Origin: Chloroflexota bacterium
GTDB lineage: Bacteria > Chloroflexota > UBA11872
Length of the DNA: 64,000 nt
Assembly: GCA_028874175.1 (NCBI GenBank)
Contig: JAPPLN010000001.1
Coordinates: forward strand, 88,296-152,295
Direction of reading: 5' to 3'
In this document: piece by piece, positions 40,710-50,819 of the stretch
How the letters are laid out: every line of letters begins with the position of its first letter
How positions within the stretch are numbered: the first letter of the stretch is position 1
Translations under genes and position numbers: made by a program
The notes under the pieces: generated by a model
What the model was told of the DNA's origin: nothing
The model's input: only the letters and a program-made list of their open reading frames with translations
Databases searched by the model: none

Positions 40710-41870
40710 TTAGCTTGGGGGCAGGTCTCGGGGCGTTGTACTGGTTGCGCGCGGCCGCGGCGTGAGTGTTGCCTGGAGGTCCAGCGGCTGCCCCATGCGC
40801 CGGACCGAGAGCGTGATCGTCTCGCCCACGGGCGCGCCGTCGATGGCGTGCGACAGGTTGAAGTCGCGGGTCAACGCCTGGCCGTTGACGGCCACGATCA
40901 CGTCGGCTGGTCTCACGCCCGCCGCCTGCGCGGTGGTGTCCGGCATGACCGCGCTGACCGCCACGGCGTAGGGGTAGGGCGTTCCGGCGAAGCTGTCCAG
41001 TTCGGGGTCGATCAACTGGTAGCGCACGCCCAGGAGGCCGCGCGCCACCGTTCCCGTGGATTCGAGCTCCGGCAGGCGGCGAATGATGTCGGCGATGGGC
41101 AGGGCGAAGCCAATGTCGTTGGCGTTGGACTGCACGGCGGTGTTGATGCCGATGACGCGGCCGTCGGCGGTGACTAACGGGCCGCCGCTGTTGCCCTGGT
41201 TGACTGCGGCGTCGGTCTGGATGAGGCCGCGCAGCGGAATGGCCATGGGGCCGCTGTCGGTGTTGACGGTTCGCGGGATGAGGCGATCAAGGCCGCTGAC
41301 GATGCCGGAGGTGGCGGTGTTGCGGAAATTGCGCGGGCTGCCGATGGCCAGCACGGGTTCGCCAACGCGCAGGTCGGCATTGTCGGCCAGCTCAAGTGCC
41401 GGGAAGGGACCGCCTTCGGCCTGCAACACGGCCACGTCGCCCCAGACATCGCGCCCGAGAACTTTCGCGGGGATTCGCTGGCCGTCCGAGAGGGTTATCC
41501 GGACGTCCCCCGACTCTTCCTCGGGAAGCACGTGCGCGTTGGTGAGGATGCGCCCGTCGGCGTTGTAGAAGAAGCCCGTGCCGATGCCCGAGCCTCGGTT
41601 GAGCGCGCCTCGCCGGACTTCGACCGTCACCACCGCCGGCATGAGTGTTTCCAGCAGGCCCGCGTAGGAGGTCGGGGAGCCGGCAACGACCGGTGCGGCG
41701 GCTGGTGCGGCAGGCGGCGCTGCTTGTGGCGCCGGCGGCGCCGCCACACGCCCGGCGACGTAGCCGCTGATGGCCCCGCCGCCGGTCCCCAGCACCACCG
41801 TAAGCGCCAGCAGGCCAACGACCCAGCGCGAGACGCCTGTCGATTGCTGCGGCGGTGAAGATCTAGACAC
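40710..41870 (-). CDS. HtrA/DegP-type serine protease with PDZ domain
   Basis: A 386-residue S1C protease. An N-terminal transmembrane anchor (about 17-40, WVVGLLALTVVLGTGGGAIS) and an A/P-rich linker (43-66) precede the trypsin-like domain with the triad His113 (LTNAHVL), Asp145 (WGDVAVLQ) and Ser228 (NQGNSGGPL). Then comes one PDZ domain (about 285-375, AAGVRPADVIVAVNGQAL). It degrades or refolds damaged exported proteins, anchored outside the membrane. It lacks the second PDZ of DegP and is nearer DegS-like proteases. A divergent gene with its own promoter region. Confidence 0.93.
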   Translation of the reverse strand: MSRSSPPQQSTGVSRWVVGLLALTVVLGTGGGAISGYVAGRVAAPPAPQAAPPAAPAAAPVVAGSPTSYAGLLETLMPAVVTVEVRRGALNRGSGIGTGFFYNADGRILTNAHVLPEEESGDVRITLSDGQRIPAKVLGRDVWGDVAVLQAEGGPFPALELADNADLRVGEPVLAIGSPRNFRNTATSGIVSGLDRLIPRTVNTDSGPMAIPLRGLIQTDAAVNQGNSGGPLVTADGRVIGINTAVQSNANDIGFALPIADIIRRLPELESTGTVARGLLGVRYQLIDPELDSFAGTPYPYAVAVSAVMPDTTAQAAGVRPADVIVAVNGQALTRDFNLSHAIDGAPVGETITLSVRRMGQPLDLQATLTPRPRATSTTPRDLPPS

Positions 41871-42003
41871 AGGCGGCGCAACCGGATCTCGACTACTTGA
41901 GTATAGGCACGGCCCGCGGGCCTTCTGTGCGAATCACTACGATGCCGGTGCCGGCCGACGGTCGTGGCTAGACTGACCGCGACCGACGTTACGGGGAGGC
42001 GCC

Positions 42004-42873
42004 GTGCAAAACATCCGGCTGGCGTTGGCGCAGATTCGGCCCGCCCTGGGGGATCTGGATCACAACCTGGCGCTGCACCTGGACTACATCGAGCGAGCGA
42101 CGACGGCTGGCGCCGACGTTGTGGTGTTTCCCGAGCAGTCGCTGACGGGTTACTTCCTCAGCGACCTGGTGCCCGACGTGGCGCTGCCGCGGGACGACCC
42201 GAGACTCGATCCGCTACGGGAGGCGAGCCAGCGGATTGACGTGATCTTCGGGTTCGTGGAGGAGACCACGGACCATCGGTTTCTGCCGGCGGCCGGTTAT
42301 CTGCACAAGGGCGCGTTCGTTCACGTTCACCACAAGGTCTACCTGGTGACCTACGGCCTCTTTGACGAGGCGCGCGACCTGGCGGGCGGCGGGGCGGTGC
42401 GGGCATTCGACACACGATTCGGGCGCAAATCCATGTTGATCTGTGAAGACCTGTGGCATCCCACCACGGCCAGCATTGCGGCGGCCGACGGCGCGGACGT
42501 GATTTACGGGTTGTCCAGCAGCCCGGGCCGCGGGGTGGCGGGCGGCACGCACGAATTGGGCTCGGCCGAAACCTGGCGCGCCATGAACCGGCTCTACGCG
42601 AGCCTGCACGTCTGTTACGTCGTGCACTGCAATCGGGTCGGTTTCGAGGACGGGGTGAACTTCTGGGGTGGGTCCGAGGTCATCGGTCCGGACGGCGAGC
42701 TGCTGGCACGGGCGCCCGACTTTGAGGAGGCTCTCGTGTTCGCCACGCTGGCCGACGCGCCCCTGCGGCGGCAACGCACGCGCCTGCCGCTGCGCCGCGA
42801 CGAAGACGTGACGCTCAACGGGCGGGAGTTCGCCCGCATCGCGGCCCAGCGGCATTGGCAGGATGACGGCTGA
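42004..42873 (+). CDS. Nitrilase-family amidase, probable glutaminase subunit of NAD synthesis
   Basis: A 289-residue carbon-nitrogen hydrolase with the Glu-Lys-Cys triad: Glu44 (FPEQSLTG), Lys111 (HVHHKVYLV) and Cys147 (LICEDLWHP). In fused glutamine-dependent NAD synthetases this nitrilase domain supplies ammonia to the NadE domain. Here it is a separate gene whose end overlaps nadE by eleven bases in another frame, supporting a two-subunit enzyme. Start GTG 42004, no strong Shine-Dalgarno. Confidence 0.8.
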   Translation: MQNIRLALAQIRPALGDLDHNLALHLDYIERATTAGADVVVFPEQSLTGYFLSDLVPDVALPRDDPRLDPLREASQRIDVIFGFVEETTDHRFLPAAGYLHKGAFVHVHHKVYLVTYGLFDEARDLAGGGAVRAFDTRFGRKSMLICEDLWHPTTASIAAADGADVIYGLSSSPGRGVAGGTHELGSAETWRAMNRLYASLHVCYVVHCNRVGFEDGVNFWGGSEVIGPDGELLARAPDFEEALVFATLADAPLRRQRTRLPLRRDEDVTLNGREFARIAAQRHWQDDG

Positions 42874-43720
42874 GGTTGACCTGCGCGGACGGGCGCAGCG
42901 CGGACTGGATCTTGAGCCCGGCCTGACCTGCCGAGTCCTGGAAGCGTTTATCCGGGATGAAATCGAGAAGTTCGATATACACCGCGCGGTGGTGGCGTTG
43001 TCGGGCGGGATCGACTCGGCGGTGAGCTGCGCGCTGGCCGCCCGGGCCTTCGGCCCCGAGCGGGTGCTGGCGGTGCTGATGCCGTACCGCACCAGCAATC
43101 CGGCCAGTCGCGCCGACGCGGAGACGCTGGTGGAGCAGCTGGGGATTCCGTCCACGCTGATAGAAATCTCAGCGGCGGTTGACGGGTTGCTCGGCGAACT
43201 GGACGAAGATCCCAGCCCGTTGCGGCGCGGCAACATCATGTCGCGGGCGCGCATGATCGCGCTCTACGACCAGTCCGAAGCGTTCGGCGGCCTGGTGGTC
43301 GGCACGAGCAACAAGACGGAATTGCTGCTCGGCTACGGGACCCAGTTCGGGGACATGGCCAGCGCGGTGAACCCGATCGGCGACCTGTATAAGACGCAGG
43401 TGCGCGCGCTGGCGACGGCGCTGGACGTACCCGTCGCCATTCGAGACAAGGCGCCGAGCGCCGACCTGTGGGTTGGGCAGTCCGATGAAGATGAGCTCGG
43501 CTTTGACTACGAGACGGCCGACCAGGTGCTGTATCTCTTGATAGACGAGATGTACTCCACCGCCGATCTCATCGCCGACGGGTTCCACGCCGACCTGGTG
43601 TACGAATTGCAGCGCCGGGTCGTGCGCTCGCAATTCAAACGGCGGCTGCCACTCATCGCCAAGCTCTCGAACCGTACGATTGACCGCGACTTCCGCTACC
43701 CGCGCGATTGGGGACGCTAA
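42863..43720 (+). CDS. nadE: NAD+ synthase
   Basis: A 285-residue N-type ATP pyrophosphatase. The P-loop VVALSGGIDSAVSC (SGGIDS at residues 47-52) is followed by VVGTSNKTELLLGYGTQFGDM, the NAD synthase signature, and ADLWVGQSDEDELGFDYETA. It converts nicotinate adenine dinucleotide plus ammonia (or glutamine through a partner) to NAD. The neighbouring nitrilase-type gene probably supplies the ammonia. It is followed after three bases by a TIM-barrel isomerase gene. Confidence 0.93.
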   Translation: MTAEVDLRGRAQRGLDLEPGLTCRVLEAFIRDEIEKFDIHRAVVALSGGIDSAVSCALAARAFGPERVLAVLMPYRTSNPASRADAETLVEQLGIPSTLIEISAAVDGLLGELDEDPSPLRRGNIMSRARMIALYDQSEAFGGLVVGTSNKTELLLGYGTQFGDMASAVNPIGDLYKTQVRALATALDVPVAIRDKAPSADLWVGQSDEDELGFDYETADQVLYLLIDEMYSTADLIADGFHADLVYELQRRVVRSQFKRRLPLIAKLSNRTIDRDFRYPRDWGR

Positions 43721-43723
43721 CTG

Positions 43724-44581
43724 ATGCCTGTCTACAGCCTGGCCACTTCCTTGTGGCCCAACGGCGTGCCCTTTGACCAGGTCATCGCCGAACTCGCCGA
43801 CGCCGGATTCACCCAGTGCGAACTCGTCGCGACCAAGGACCTGGCCGACGACCGTACGGCCGGCGAGCGCCGCCGCATCCTGAACCTGCACGGCGTCTGG
43901 GCCCGCACGATTCACTCCGACCTGAGCGTCGATCTGGCGGCGCTTGACGATGACGTGCGAACCCAGGCCATCGCCGCCGTGGCTGCCTGCTTTGAACCGT
44001 ATGCCGAACTGGGCGGCTTTGCCGTGATCGTGCATCCCAGCCGTGGCGACAGTCCCGAGCAGCAACTGGAGCCCAGGGTCGACGCCTTTCGGCGCTCGCT
44101 CGATACCCTCACTGCCCTGGCCGAGAATCTGGGCATTCGGCTGGCTTGCGAGAACCTGCAGCACAAGGGCGAGCCGCGTCCGCTCTGCCGCATGGAAGAC
44201 CTGCGGCGAGTGATCGACGAATACCCGCCCACGGTCGGCATTTGCCTCGACACCGGCCATGCCAACAACAACGGACTGGATCCGGCTGACGAGGCACGCA
44301 TTGCGGGTGACCGGCTCATTGCCCTGCACCTACAAGACACCGATGCCTTGGAAGACCGGCACTGGCCGCCGGGGCTTGGCAACATCAACTGGCGTCGCGT
44401 CAGCGCGGCCCTCACCGAGGTCGGATTCGACGGTGCCTGGACGTTCGAAGTGAAAACCGGCGCGTCCGGTCCGGCAGCTACCGCGGCGCTCGTGCGGCGG
44501 ATCGCCGACGCGTGGGCGGAAGGACGGGCGCCCTCAGAACTCCCACTGACGGAGACCGCCGCCGGCTTCGACGCGCTCTAG
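43724..44581 (+). CDS. TIM-barrel sugar phosphate isomerase/epimerase
   Basis: A 285-residue xylose-isomerase-like TIM barrel of the AP-endonuclease-2 family. FTQCELVATKDLADD lies near residue 28, IVHPSRGDSPEQQ near 105, RLACENLQHKGEPRPLC near 145 (Glu and Cys/His ligand region), VGICLDTGHANNN near 170 (Asp, His), ALHLQDTDALEDRHWPP near 205 and WTFEVKTG near 240 (Glu). Metal-dependent sugar isomerisation is likely, and no substrate is fixed. Its end overlaps the next, opposite gene by 48 bp. Confidence 0.82.
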   Translation: MPVYSLATSLWPNGVPFDQVIAELADAGFTQCELVATKDLADDRTAGERRRILNLHGVWARTIHSDLSVDLAALDDDVRTQAIAAVAACFEPYAELGGFAVIVHPSRGDSPEQQLEPRVDAFRRSLDTLTALAENLGIRLACENLQHKGEPRPLCRMEDLRRVIDEYPPTVGICLDTGHANNNGLDPADEARIAGDRLIALHLQDTDALEDRHWPPGLGNINWRRVSAALTEVGFDGAWTFEVKTGASGPAATAALVRRIADAWAEGRAPSELPLTETAAGFDAL

Positions 44582-45100
44582 CAGCGTCCGAGCCTGGTGG
44601 ATGCGGTCCGGCGGCTCACCGCGGGTGTGCCGAAGGTAGGCCTGCAGGTCGGCGGCCGCTTCCCGGTGCCGGCCCAGCAGGCGATACACCCGGGCCCGGT
44701 CAACCAGCAGGCTGCGGTCGTTAGCGTCCAGCTCGATCGCCCGGGTCAAGTCCAGCAGCGCAAATTCGGGGTTGCTGCGCAGGTGTGCCGACGCCCGTAG
44801 CTGATAGCGGCTGGCCGTGGAGACGGGTAGCAGCGCGTAAACCGCGGCGCCTCCGGCAGTCACCAACCCCAGCCCAACGATCGGATAGGCGAATGGAAGC
44901 CGTTCGGCACTCAGCAGAACGCCAATGGCCACCAGCAAAGCGAAGACTGCCGCCAGCAGCGCGTAGTACCGCATGCGAGGCGACCGACCATGCAAGAGAT
45001 CTTTACCGCAGTTACTACAGCGGGCGACAGCCCCATACTGTCGCGTCCAGCACCGTGGACACTGCAACTCTTGCGCCACTCCCCGGCGGCCACTGCTCAA
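44534..45100 (-). CDS. Zinc-ribbon, two-span membrane protein with TPR-like C-terminus
   Basis: A 188-residue protein. Two CxxC pairs at the N-terminus (CPRC, CSNC; about residues 14-32) form a zinc ribbon. Two transmembrane spans (about 45-62 and 68-92) follow, then a helical region of about 90 residues with a TPR-like pattern (AHLRSNPEFALLDLTRAIEL, RARVYRLLGRHREAAADLQA). Probably a membrane-anchored adaptor. It is convergent with the TIM-barrel gene and overlaps it by 48 bp. No named family is recognised. Confidence 0.7.
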   Translation of the reverse strand: MSSGRRGVAQELQCPRCWTRQYGAVARCSNCGKDLLHGRSPRMRYYALLAAVFALLVAIGVLLSAERLPFAYPIVGLGLVTAGGAAVYALLPVSTASRYQLRASAHLRSNPEFALLDLTRAIELDANDRSLLVDRARVYRLLGRHREAAADLQAYLRHTRGEPPDRIHQARTLLERVEAGGGLRQWEF

Positions 45101-45221
45101 CCCGACTCAGGCCAACCCAGGCGCGCCTTACAGATGTTAACAAGATGACATAACGCACGCAAGACTGTGAGGAAGCGCGACACACCGCCAGCCACCCTTG
45201 ATGTCGCGTCAGACGGCGGCG

Positions 45222-45248
45222 TTCCGCCTCCGAAGGTCTCGTTATACT
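45222..45248 (+). promoter_or_regulatory. Possible promoter for argS
   Basis: TTCCGC and TATACT separated by 15 bases, about 60 bp upstream of the argS ATG. The -10 element is good, the -35 element is weak and the spacing is short. Confidence 0.25.
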
Positions 45249-45307
45249 CCCAAAGCATCCCGCGCGTACCTGCACGGCACGACCCACGCACTCGCGGGCC
45301 AACCACC

Positions 45308-46957
<1,650 letters not shown>

Positions 46958-46964
46958 CCCGCCG

Positions 46965-48059
46965 CTACGCCAGCGTCGCCAGGTTGGGCGTTGGCCAGGT
47001 GGCCACGCCGCCCTCCGCCAGCCGTACCCGCACGAAGCGGGTGGCGATGCCCGAACTCAGACGGCCCACGTCCGGCGCGTCACCCAGCACCATCCCCTCG
47101 GTCCCCGCGCCGGGGCCGCTGGCAAGGTGCACGGGTAAACCGTGGGCGGGTCGCTGGGCAAGACCCTTGGCAGCCGTCGCCGCCAGCAGGATCTCGGACT
47201 GACCGGGTCGCCGCGCGCCAATCACGGCGCCGCTGGTGCCTTCGGCGGCCCGGAACATGTCCTGCAAGGCGTGCGGCATCCGCGCCGCACCTACGCCGGC
47301 GGTCAACACGATTGTCTGCGGCGGTCGCCCGTAGCTTCCTTCCGGAGGCGACAGACCGGCGATGGTTGGGGCGAGCCCCAGGCCCGCTGCCATCTCCGAA
47401 TCAGCTGAGGGAGCGACAATGCCGACCGAGCGTGTCTCCAGGGCACGGCGCATCCACTCGGCGCGTAGCGGGTCCGGCGTGACCAGGATGCTCGGCTCAG
47501 GATCCTCGGCCCTCGAATCGGGGCGCTCGCCGGATTCCACGAACCGAAACGGCCCGTAGGCGCGGCCGCCGCCGCCCAGCGCTCCGGCCACCGCTACGCC
47601 GTCACCCTCCACCACGATTCCATCGTCGGGGTCAGCGCTCACTACCTCGCCGCCCACGCGGCAATAGAGCGCCGCGTCCCGCACCTCGCGCACGAAGACT
47701 GCAACGCCGGTTTGTGCGTTGACTTCGGTCAGCATCCCGCGCGTGGGCGCCAGCCAGTGACGGCTTGTGCGCAAGAGTCCCGGCGTCCCCGCTAGCAGCG
47801 TCTCCGCGTCGACCGTAACGCCAAGCTCGACCGCCAACAGGTCGTGGATTTCGTCCGGCTGGACCTGGAGCAGGCGCGGGAGATCGACGACAACCACGCC
47901 ACTCCTGATACGCCCCCGACACCAGATCTGACCCGGGACGACGCTGTCGCCAACGTCGACCAGGATCCGCCCGGGAAACGGCAGGGGGTGCCGGCGGCGC
48001 AGCCGCCCCACAAACACGCTGCGCGGTAGTGTCTGGCGGCTCAGCGGCTCAGGCGGCAT
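46965..48059 (-). CDS. Conserved-type protein linked to the MutL-like gene, barrel-sandwich domain
   Basis: A 364-residue protein. Its first half contains two short stretches of lipoyl/biotinyl-like beta-hairpin character (FPGRILVDVGDSVVPGQIWC, VEGDGVAVAGALGGGGRAYG). The second half reads like a nucleotide- or ligand-binding alpha/beta domain (IVLTAGVGAARMPHALQDMF, GIVAPSADSEMAAGLG). No named family can be assigned. It starts at ATG 48059 inside the 3' end of the MutL-like gene (11-bp overlap), so the two form one operon and presumably one complex (inferred). Confidence 0.6.
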   Translation of the reverse strand: MPPEPLSRQTLPRSVFVGRLRRRHPLPFPGRILVDVGDSVVPGQIWCRGRIRSGVVVVDLPRLLQVQPDEIHDLLAVELGVTVDAETLLAGTPGLLRTSRHWLAPTRGMLTEVNAQTGVAVFVREVRDAALYCRVGGEVVSADPDDGIVVEGDGVAVAGALGGGGRAYGPFRFVESGERPDSRAEDPEPSILVTPDPLRAEWMRRALETRSVGIVAPSADSEMAAGLGLAPTIAGLSPPEGSYGRPPQTIVLTAGVGAARMPHALQDMFRAAEGTSGAVIGARRPGQSEILLAATAAKGLAQRPAHGLPVHLASGPGAGTEGMVLGDAPDVGRLSSGIATRFVRVRLAEGGVATWPTPNLATLA

Positions 48060-49824
48060 GTGCAGCCTCCTGACGTCGCGGACGCGCGGCGGGATAGGCG
48101 TTGAGGGCGCGGTGCCATTGTCCGACCCAGGCCTGCCGGGCATTCGGAGCATCCGGCCACACCAGCGGGCGACCGCGCGCATCGATCACAAGGCCAATGC
48201 TGCCCGCCACGATGGGCGCGCGCAGGTGGACCGGGCGGCCATAGCCGAGCCCGGCGTCGAACTCGGGCGCTGGCCAGATACGCACTTCGGCCTCAACGTC
48301 CGCTTCCCACTGGATCACGTCCATCGAGCCCGCGGTCACCTCCCGCTCGATCGCCGCGGTGCCGGCCGGATGGACTTCCACACCAACCGCCGCATTGCCG
48401 AGGGAGGCGTCGCCTCGCAATGCCACGCAGGCTCCCAGCCGTACGAGTGAGGACTCCACAGCGGCCGATTGCCCGACCTGACGCAGGCTTCCGCTCATTC
48501 CCAGCGCGTTCGAGGCGTCCAGCGCCAGTTGCGTCACGCCCGCGGTCTCCAGGCTGTTGATCAGCACCAGCGCCGCCTGCACGGGCCGCGCCAGGGTCTG
48601 GGTGATGTCGCCGGTGATCACGGCCAGATCAACCTCCGGCGGTTGGTCATGGCCGCGGCCGGACCCGCGTAGGGCATCGCGCGCCGCGGCGGTCCAGATG
48701 GCGTGAGCCAACTGCAATTCCGCAGGGGTGGCAGGCAATGCGGTGGGATGCGCCGTTCGCTCCAGTACGAAGACTTGCAGGGCCTCCGGCAGCGGTTCGT
48801 CGGTCGTCCAACGCGCCACCCGGTCGACGGGTGTGTGCAGCCCGAGATGGAACGGCCGCCCGTGCGGGCGTTCGGATCCAAGCCGTGTTACGACTGAAGC
48901 CTCACCATGCACGGTGACGGCGGTGACGTTGCCGTAGTCATAGGAAATCACCGCGCAGTCGAGCTCCTGGCCCGCGCTTAGTTCCTGTGCGGCCGCGTCC
49001 AACGCTGCGGCGCGCGAGACCTGGGGCGCCCGACTGACGACAGGCGGGACAAGGCGGTCTGCCGACGTTCCGCGCTGTACAGCACGGGCCGCATCCTGTA
49101 GCGCGGCCAGCGGGGTACCCATGTCCATCGGCTCGCTTGGTGAGCCCCCGTACACCTGGAAGACCGTCGTAGGCAGCGCGCCCTGCAAGAGTTCGCACGC
49201 CGCAGGATCGGGCAGACCGCCGTAGAGCACGACCACGCGCGGCAAGTAGCCGGACTCGTGACCGGCCAGCCCGCCCACCAGCAAGTCCGCGACGTACGCC
49301 AGGCTCTCGCCGGTGTCATCGTCGGTGAGTGCCACAACGACGGTGTCAGGCGTGCGTGACGCCATCACGTCCAGCGCGGCCGGCCCGTCCACGCGGTCCC
49401 GGAAGGCACGTCCGGAGGTCGTGGCGTGGCCGATTTGCTCGAACCCCGCCTCGGTGATCGTGCGGGTTAGTTCCTCCTGATCGCGCTGCACCAGGTTGCC
49501 TATGAGGAATGCCGTCGGTCCGCCGACGACGTGGTCGCCGGTTACGGCGGCGATGATGGGCGCGCGCTCCGTCAGCGGGCCATCGTAAGGCGGCGCTGGA
49601 AAGGCGAAGCTGCCCGCACGCGCAGCCGTGTCGGCCAGTGCGCCCTCGAAGGCCGGCGTGAGGTCGAAGTGTGGCGAATCCAGGGTGGACGGCACTGAGC
49701 CGACGGCCAGGATTCGGTAGCCGCCCGGGCCGCGTGCATAGATGCCGGCACGGACCCAGGGCCCCAGGTCCACCACCAACAGGCGCTCGGGCGAGTCGGG
49801 TTTCACACGCATCGCGGCAGGCAT
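48049..49824 (-). CDS. Glutamate-mutase MutL-like ASKHA-fold protein
   Basis: A 591-residue protein with the N-terminal phosphate strand LLVVDLGPWVRAGI (about residues 15-28) and CAVISYDYGNVTAVTVHGEA near 290. A second lobe of MutL type follows (LAVITGDITQTLARP, ALVLINSLETAGVTQLALDA near 420-445). Annotated relatives are called glutamate mutase MutL, though glutamate mutase itself is not in this window. The sequence resembles a sugar kinase/HSP70-type ATPase fold. The linked downstream gene shares transcription by overlap. Start ATG 49824. Biochemical role unknown. Confidence 0.65.
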   Translation of the reverse strand: MPAAMRVKPDSPERLLVVDLGPWVRAGIYARGPGGYRILAVGSVPSTLDSPHFDLTPAFEGALADTAARAGSFAFPAPPYDGPLTERAPIIAAVTGDHVVGGPTAFLIGNLVQRDQEELTRTITEAGFEQIGHATTSGRAFRDRVDGPAALDVMASRTPDTVVVALTDDDTGESLAYVADLLVGGLAGHESGYLPRVVVLYGGLPDPAACELLQGALPTTVFQVYGGSPSEPMDMGTPLAALQDAARAVQRGTSADRLVPPVVSRAPQVSRAAALDAAAQELSAGQELDCAVISYDYGNVTAVTVHGEASVVTRLGSERPHGRPFHLGLHTPVDRVARWTTDEPLPEALQVFVLERTAHPTALPATPAELQLAHAIWTAAARDALRGSGRGHDQPPEVDLAVITGDITQTLARPVQAALVLINSLETAGVTQLALDASNALGMSGSLRQVGQSAAVESSLVRLGACVALRGDASLGNAAVGVEVHPAGTAAIEREVTAGSMDVIQWEADVEAEVRIWPAPEFDAGLGYGRPVHLRAPIVAGSIGLVIDARGRPLVWPDAPNARQAWVGQWHRALNAYPAARPRRQEAAHAA

Positions 49825-49904
49825 CGCATACTCGCCTCAGTATGAAGGAGACTTGAGGAGCGCGCGCAGTTCGGCCGGCCAACCGCCACTCGTTGATCTG
49901 ATCT

Positions 49905-50624
49905 ATGAAATCCATCTCGTTCCAATGGACGCCCGGCGTGGAAAGCTGGGAAGCCGAGACGGTCGTCTCCACGATCGCGCACCTGCAGGAAGTTGCTCTG
50001 GTCTTGGGCCAGCGCGCTGGGTTCAGCGTGGAGCGGGGGCAACTGCGGCCGTTCGGGACCTGGGTGATCCCGCAGCTTCCCCGCGGATCCCCCTACTGGA
50101 GCACGCTCTGGTATGTGGAACAAAGCCTCGACAAGGCAAACGGCCAGATTGTCGGGCCTCGGTTCATTCGCACGCTCGAGCAGGAACCCTGGCAGCAGGC
50201 AGGGCCGCATTACGACGTGGCCATCCTGGACCATGATCTGCGCGACGATCCCGAGCACAACATCTCGCCGCAGAGCGATCCGCACGTCTTCGCCAGTTGC
50301 CGGCCGGACCTGGCCGCGGTGCTGTCCGTGCACCGTCTGCGCGCCATCACCCAGGCCTCGCAGCGGCAGACGTCATTGCGGCGGCTGGCCATCAACGCCT
50401 TTGGCCAGGTGCTGGAATTACCCGCCGCGGACCGTCAGACCAACGTGGAAATGGCTCTTGGCAGGTTGAGCTGCCTCAACCGCTGCGCGCTGCGCTTCGC
50501 AGCCGACATCGACCGGTTGCTGGCCTTTGCCCGAGAGGAACACGAAACCCGCACGATTTTCTGTGCCGAATGCACCGCTGATCTGCTGAACCACGTGATT
50601 CGGACGCACTTTCACCCGAACTAG
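49905..50624 (+). CDS. Archaemetzincin-like protein without the HExxH zinc motif, terminal CxxC
   Basis: A 239-residue protein of uncertain family. Layout and phrases such as VGPRFIRTLEQEPW, YDVAILDHDLRDD and a late helix LRRLAINAFGQVLELP resemble archaemetzincin-type metallopeptidases. At the position of HExxHxxGxxHC only AINAFGQVLELP is seen, so the zinc ligands are missing. The C-terminus adds RTIFCAECTADLLNHVIRTH with one CxxC pair. Probably catalytically dead or a different use of the fold; the comparison is from memory, not a search. Start ATG 49905, divergent from the MutL-like gene. Confidence 0.45.
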   Translation: MKSISFQWTPGVESWEAETVVSTIAHLQEVALVLGQRAGFSVERGQLRPFGTWVIPQLPRGSPYWSTLWYVEQSLDKANGQIVGPRFIRTLEQEPWQQAGPHYDVAILDHDLRDDPEHNISPQSDPHVFASCRPDLAAVLSVHRLRAITQASQRQTSLRRLAINAFGQVLELPAADRQTNVEMALGRLSCLNRCALRFAADIDRLLAFAREEHETRTIFCAECTADLLNHVIRTHFHPN

Positions 50625-50761
50625 GCGTTGCGTTGACGCGGATGTCTGTCGTCCAGGGATCCAGGGCGGGTGGATCGGGACGAGCCAAGTCGTCAAGTGA
50701 GGTGGAGGTGAGTCCGGTGTTGCACCGGTGAAGCTCGCGTAACAGCTTGGCCAGGCTGCCG

Positions 50762-50790
50762 TTGCGAGTCGTGGGGTATATTTACATAAT
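50762..50790 (+). promoter_or_regulatory. Sigma-70-type promoter for the secreted GH gene
   Basis: TTGCGA (50762-50767), a 17-base spacer and CATAAT (50785-50790), lying 29 bp upstream of the ATG at 50820. Both boxes are close to consensus with ideal spacing, in an AT-rich patch (TATATTTACATAATTG) unusual for this genome. Confidence 0.55.
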
Positions 50791-50819
50791 TGTTGCCTGC
50801 TATCGCTTTGGGAGTCGAG

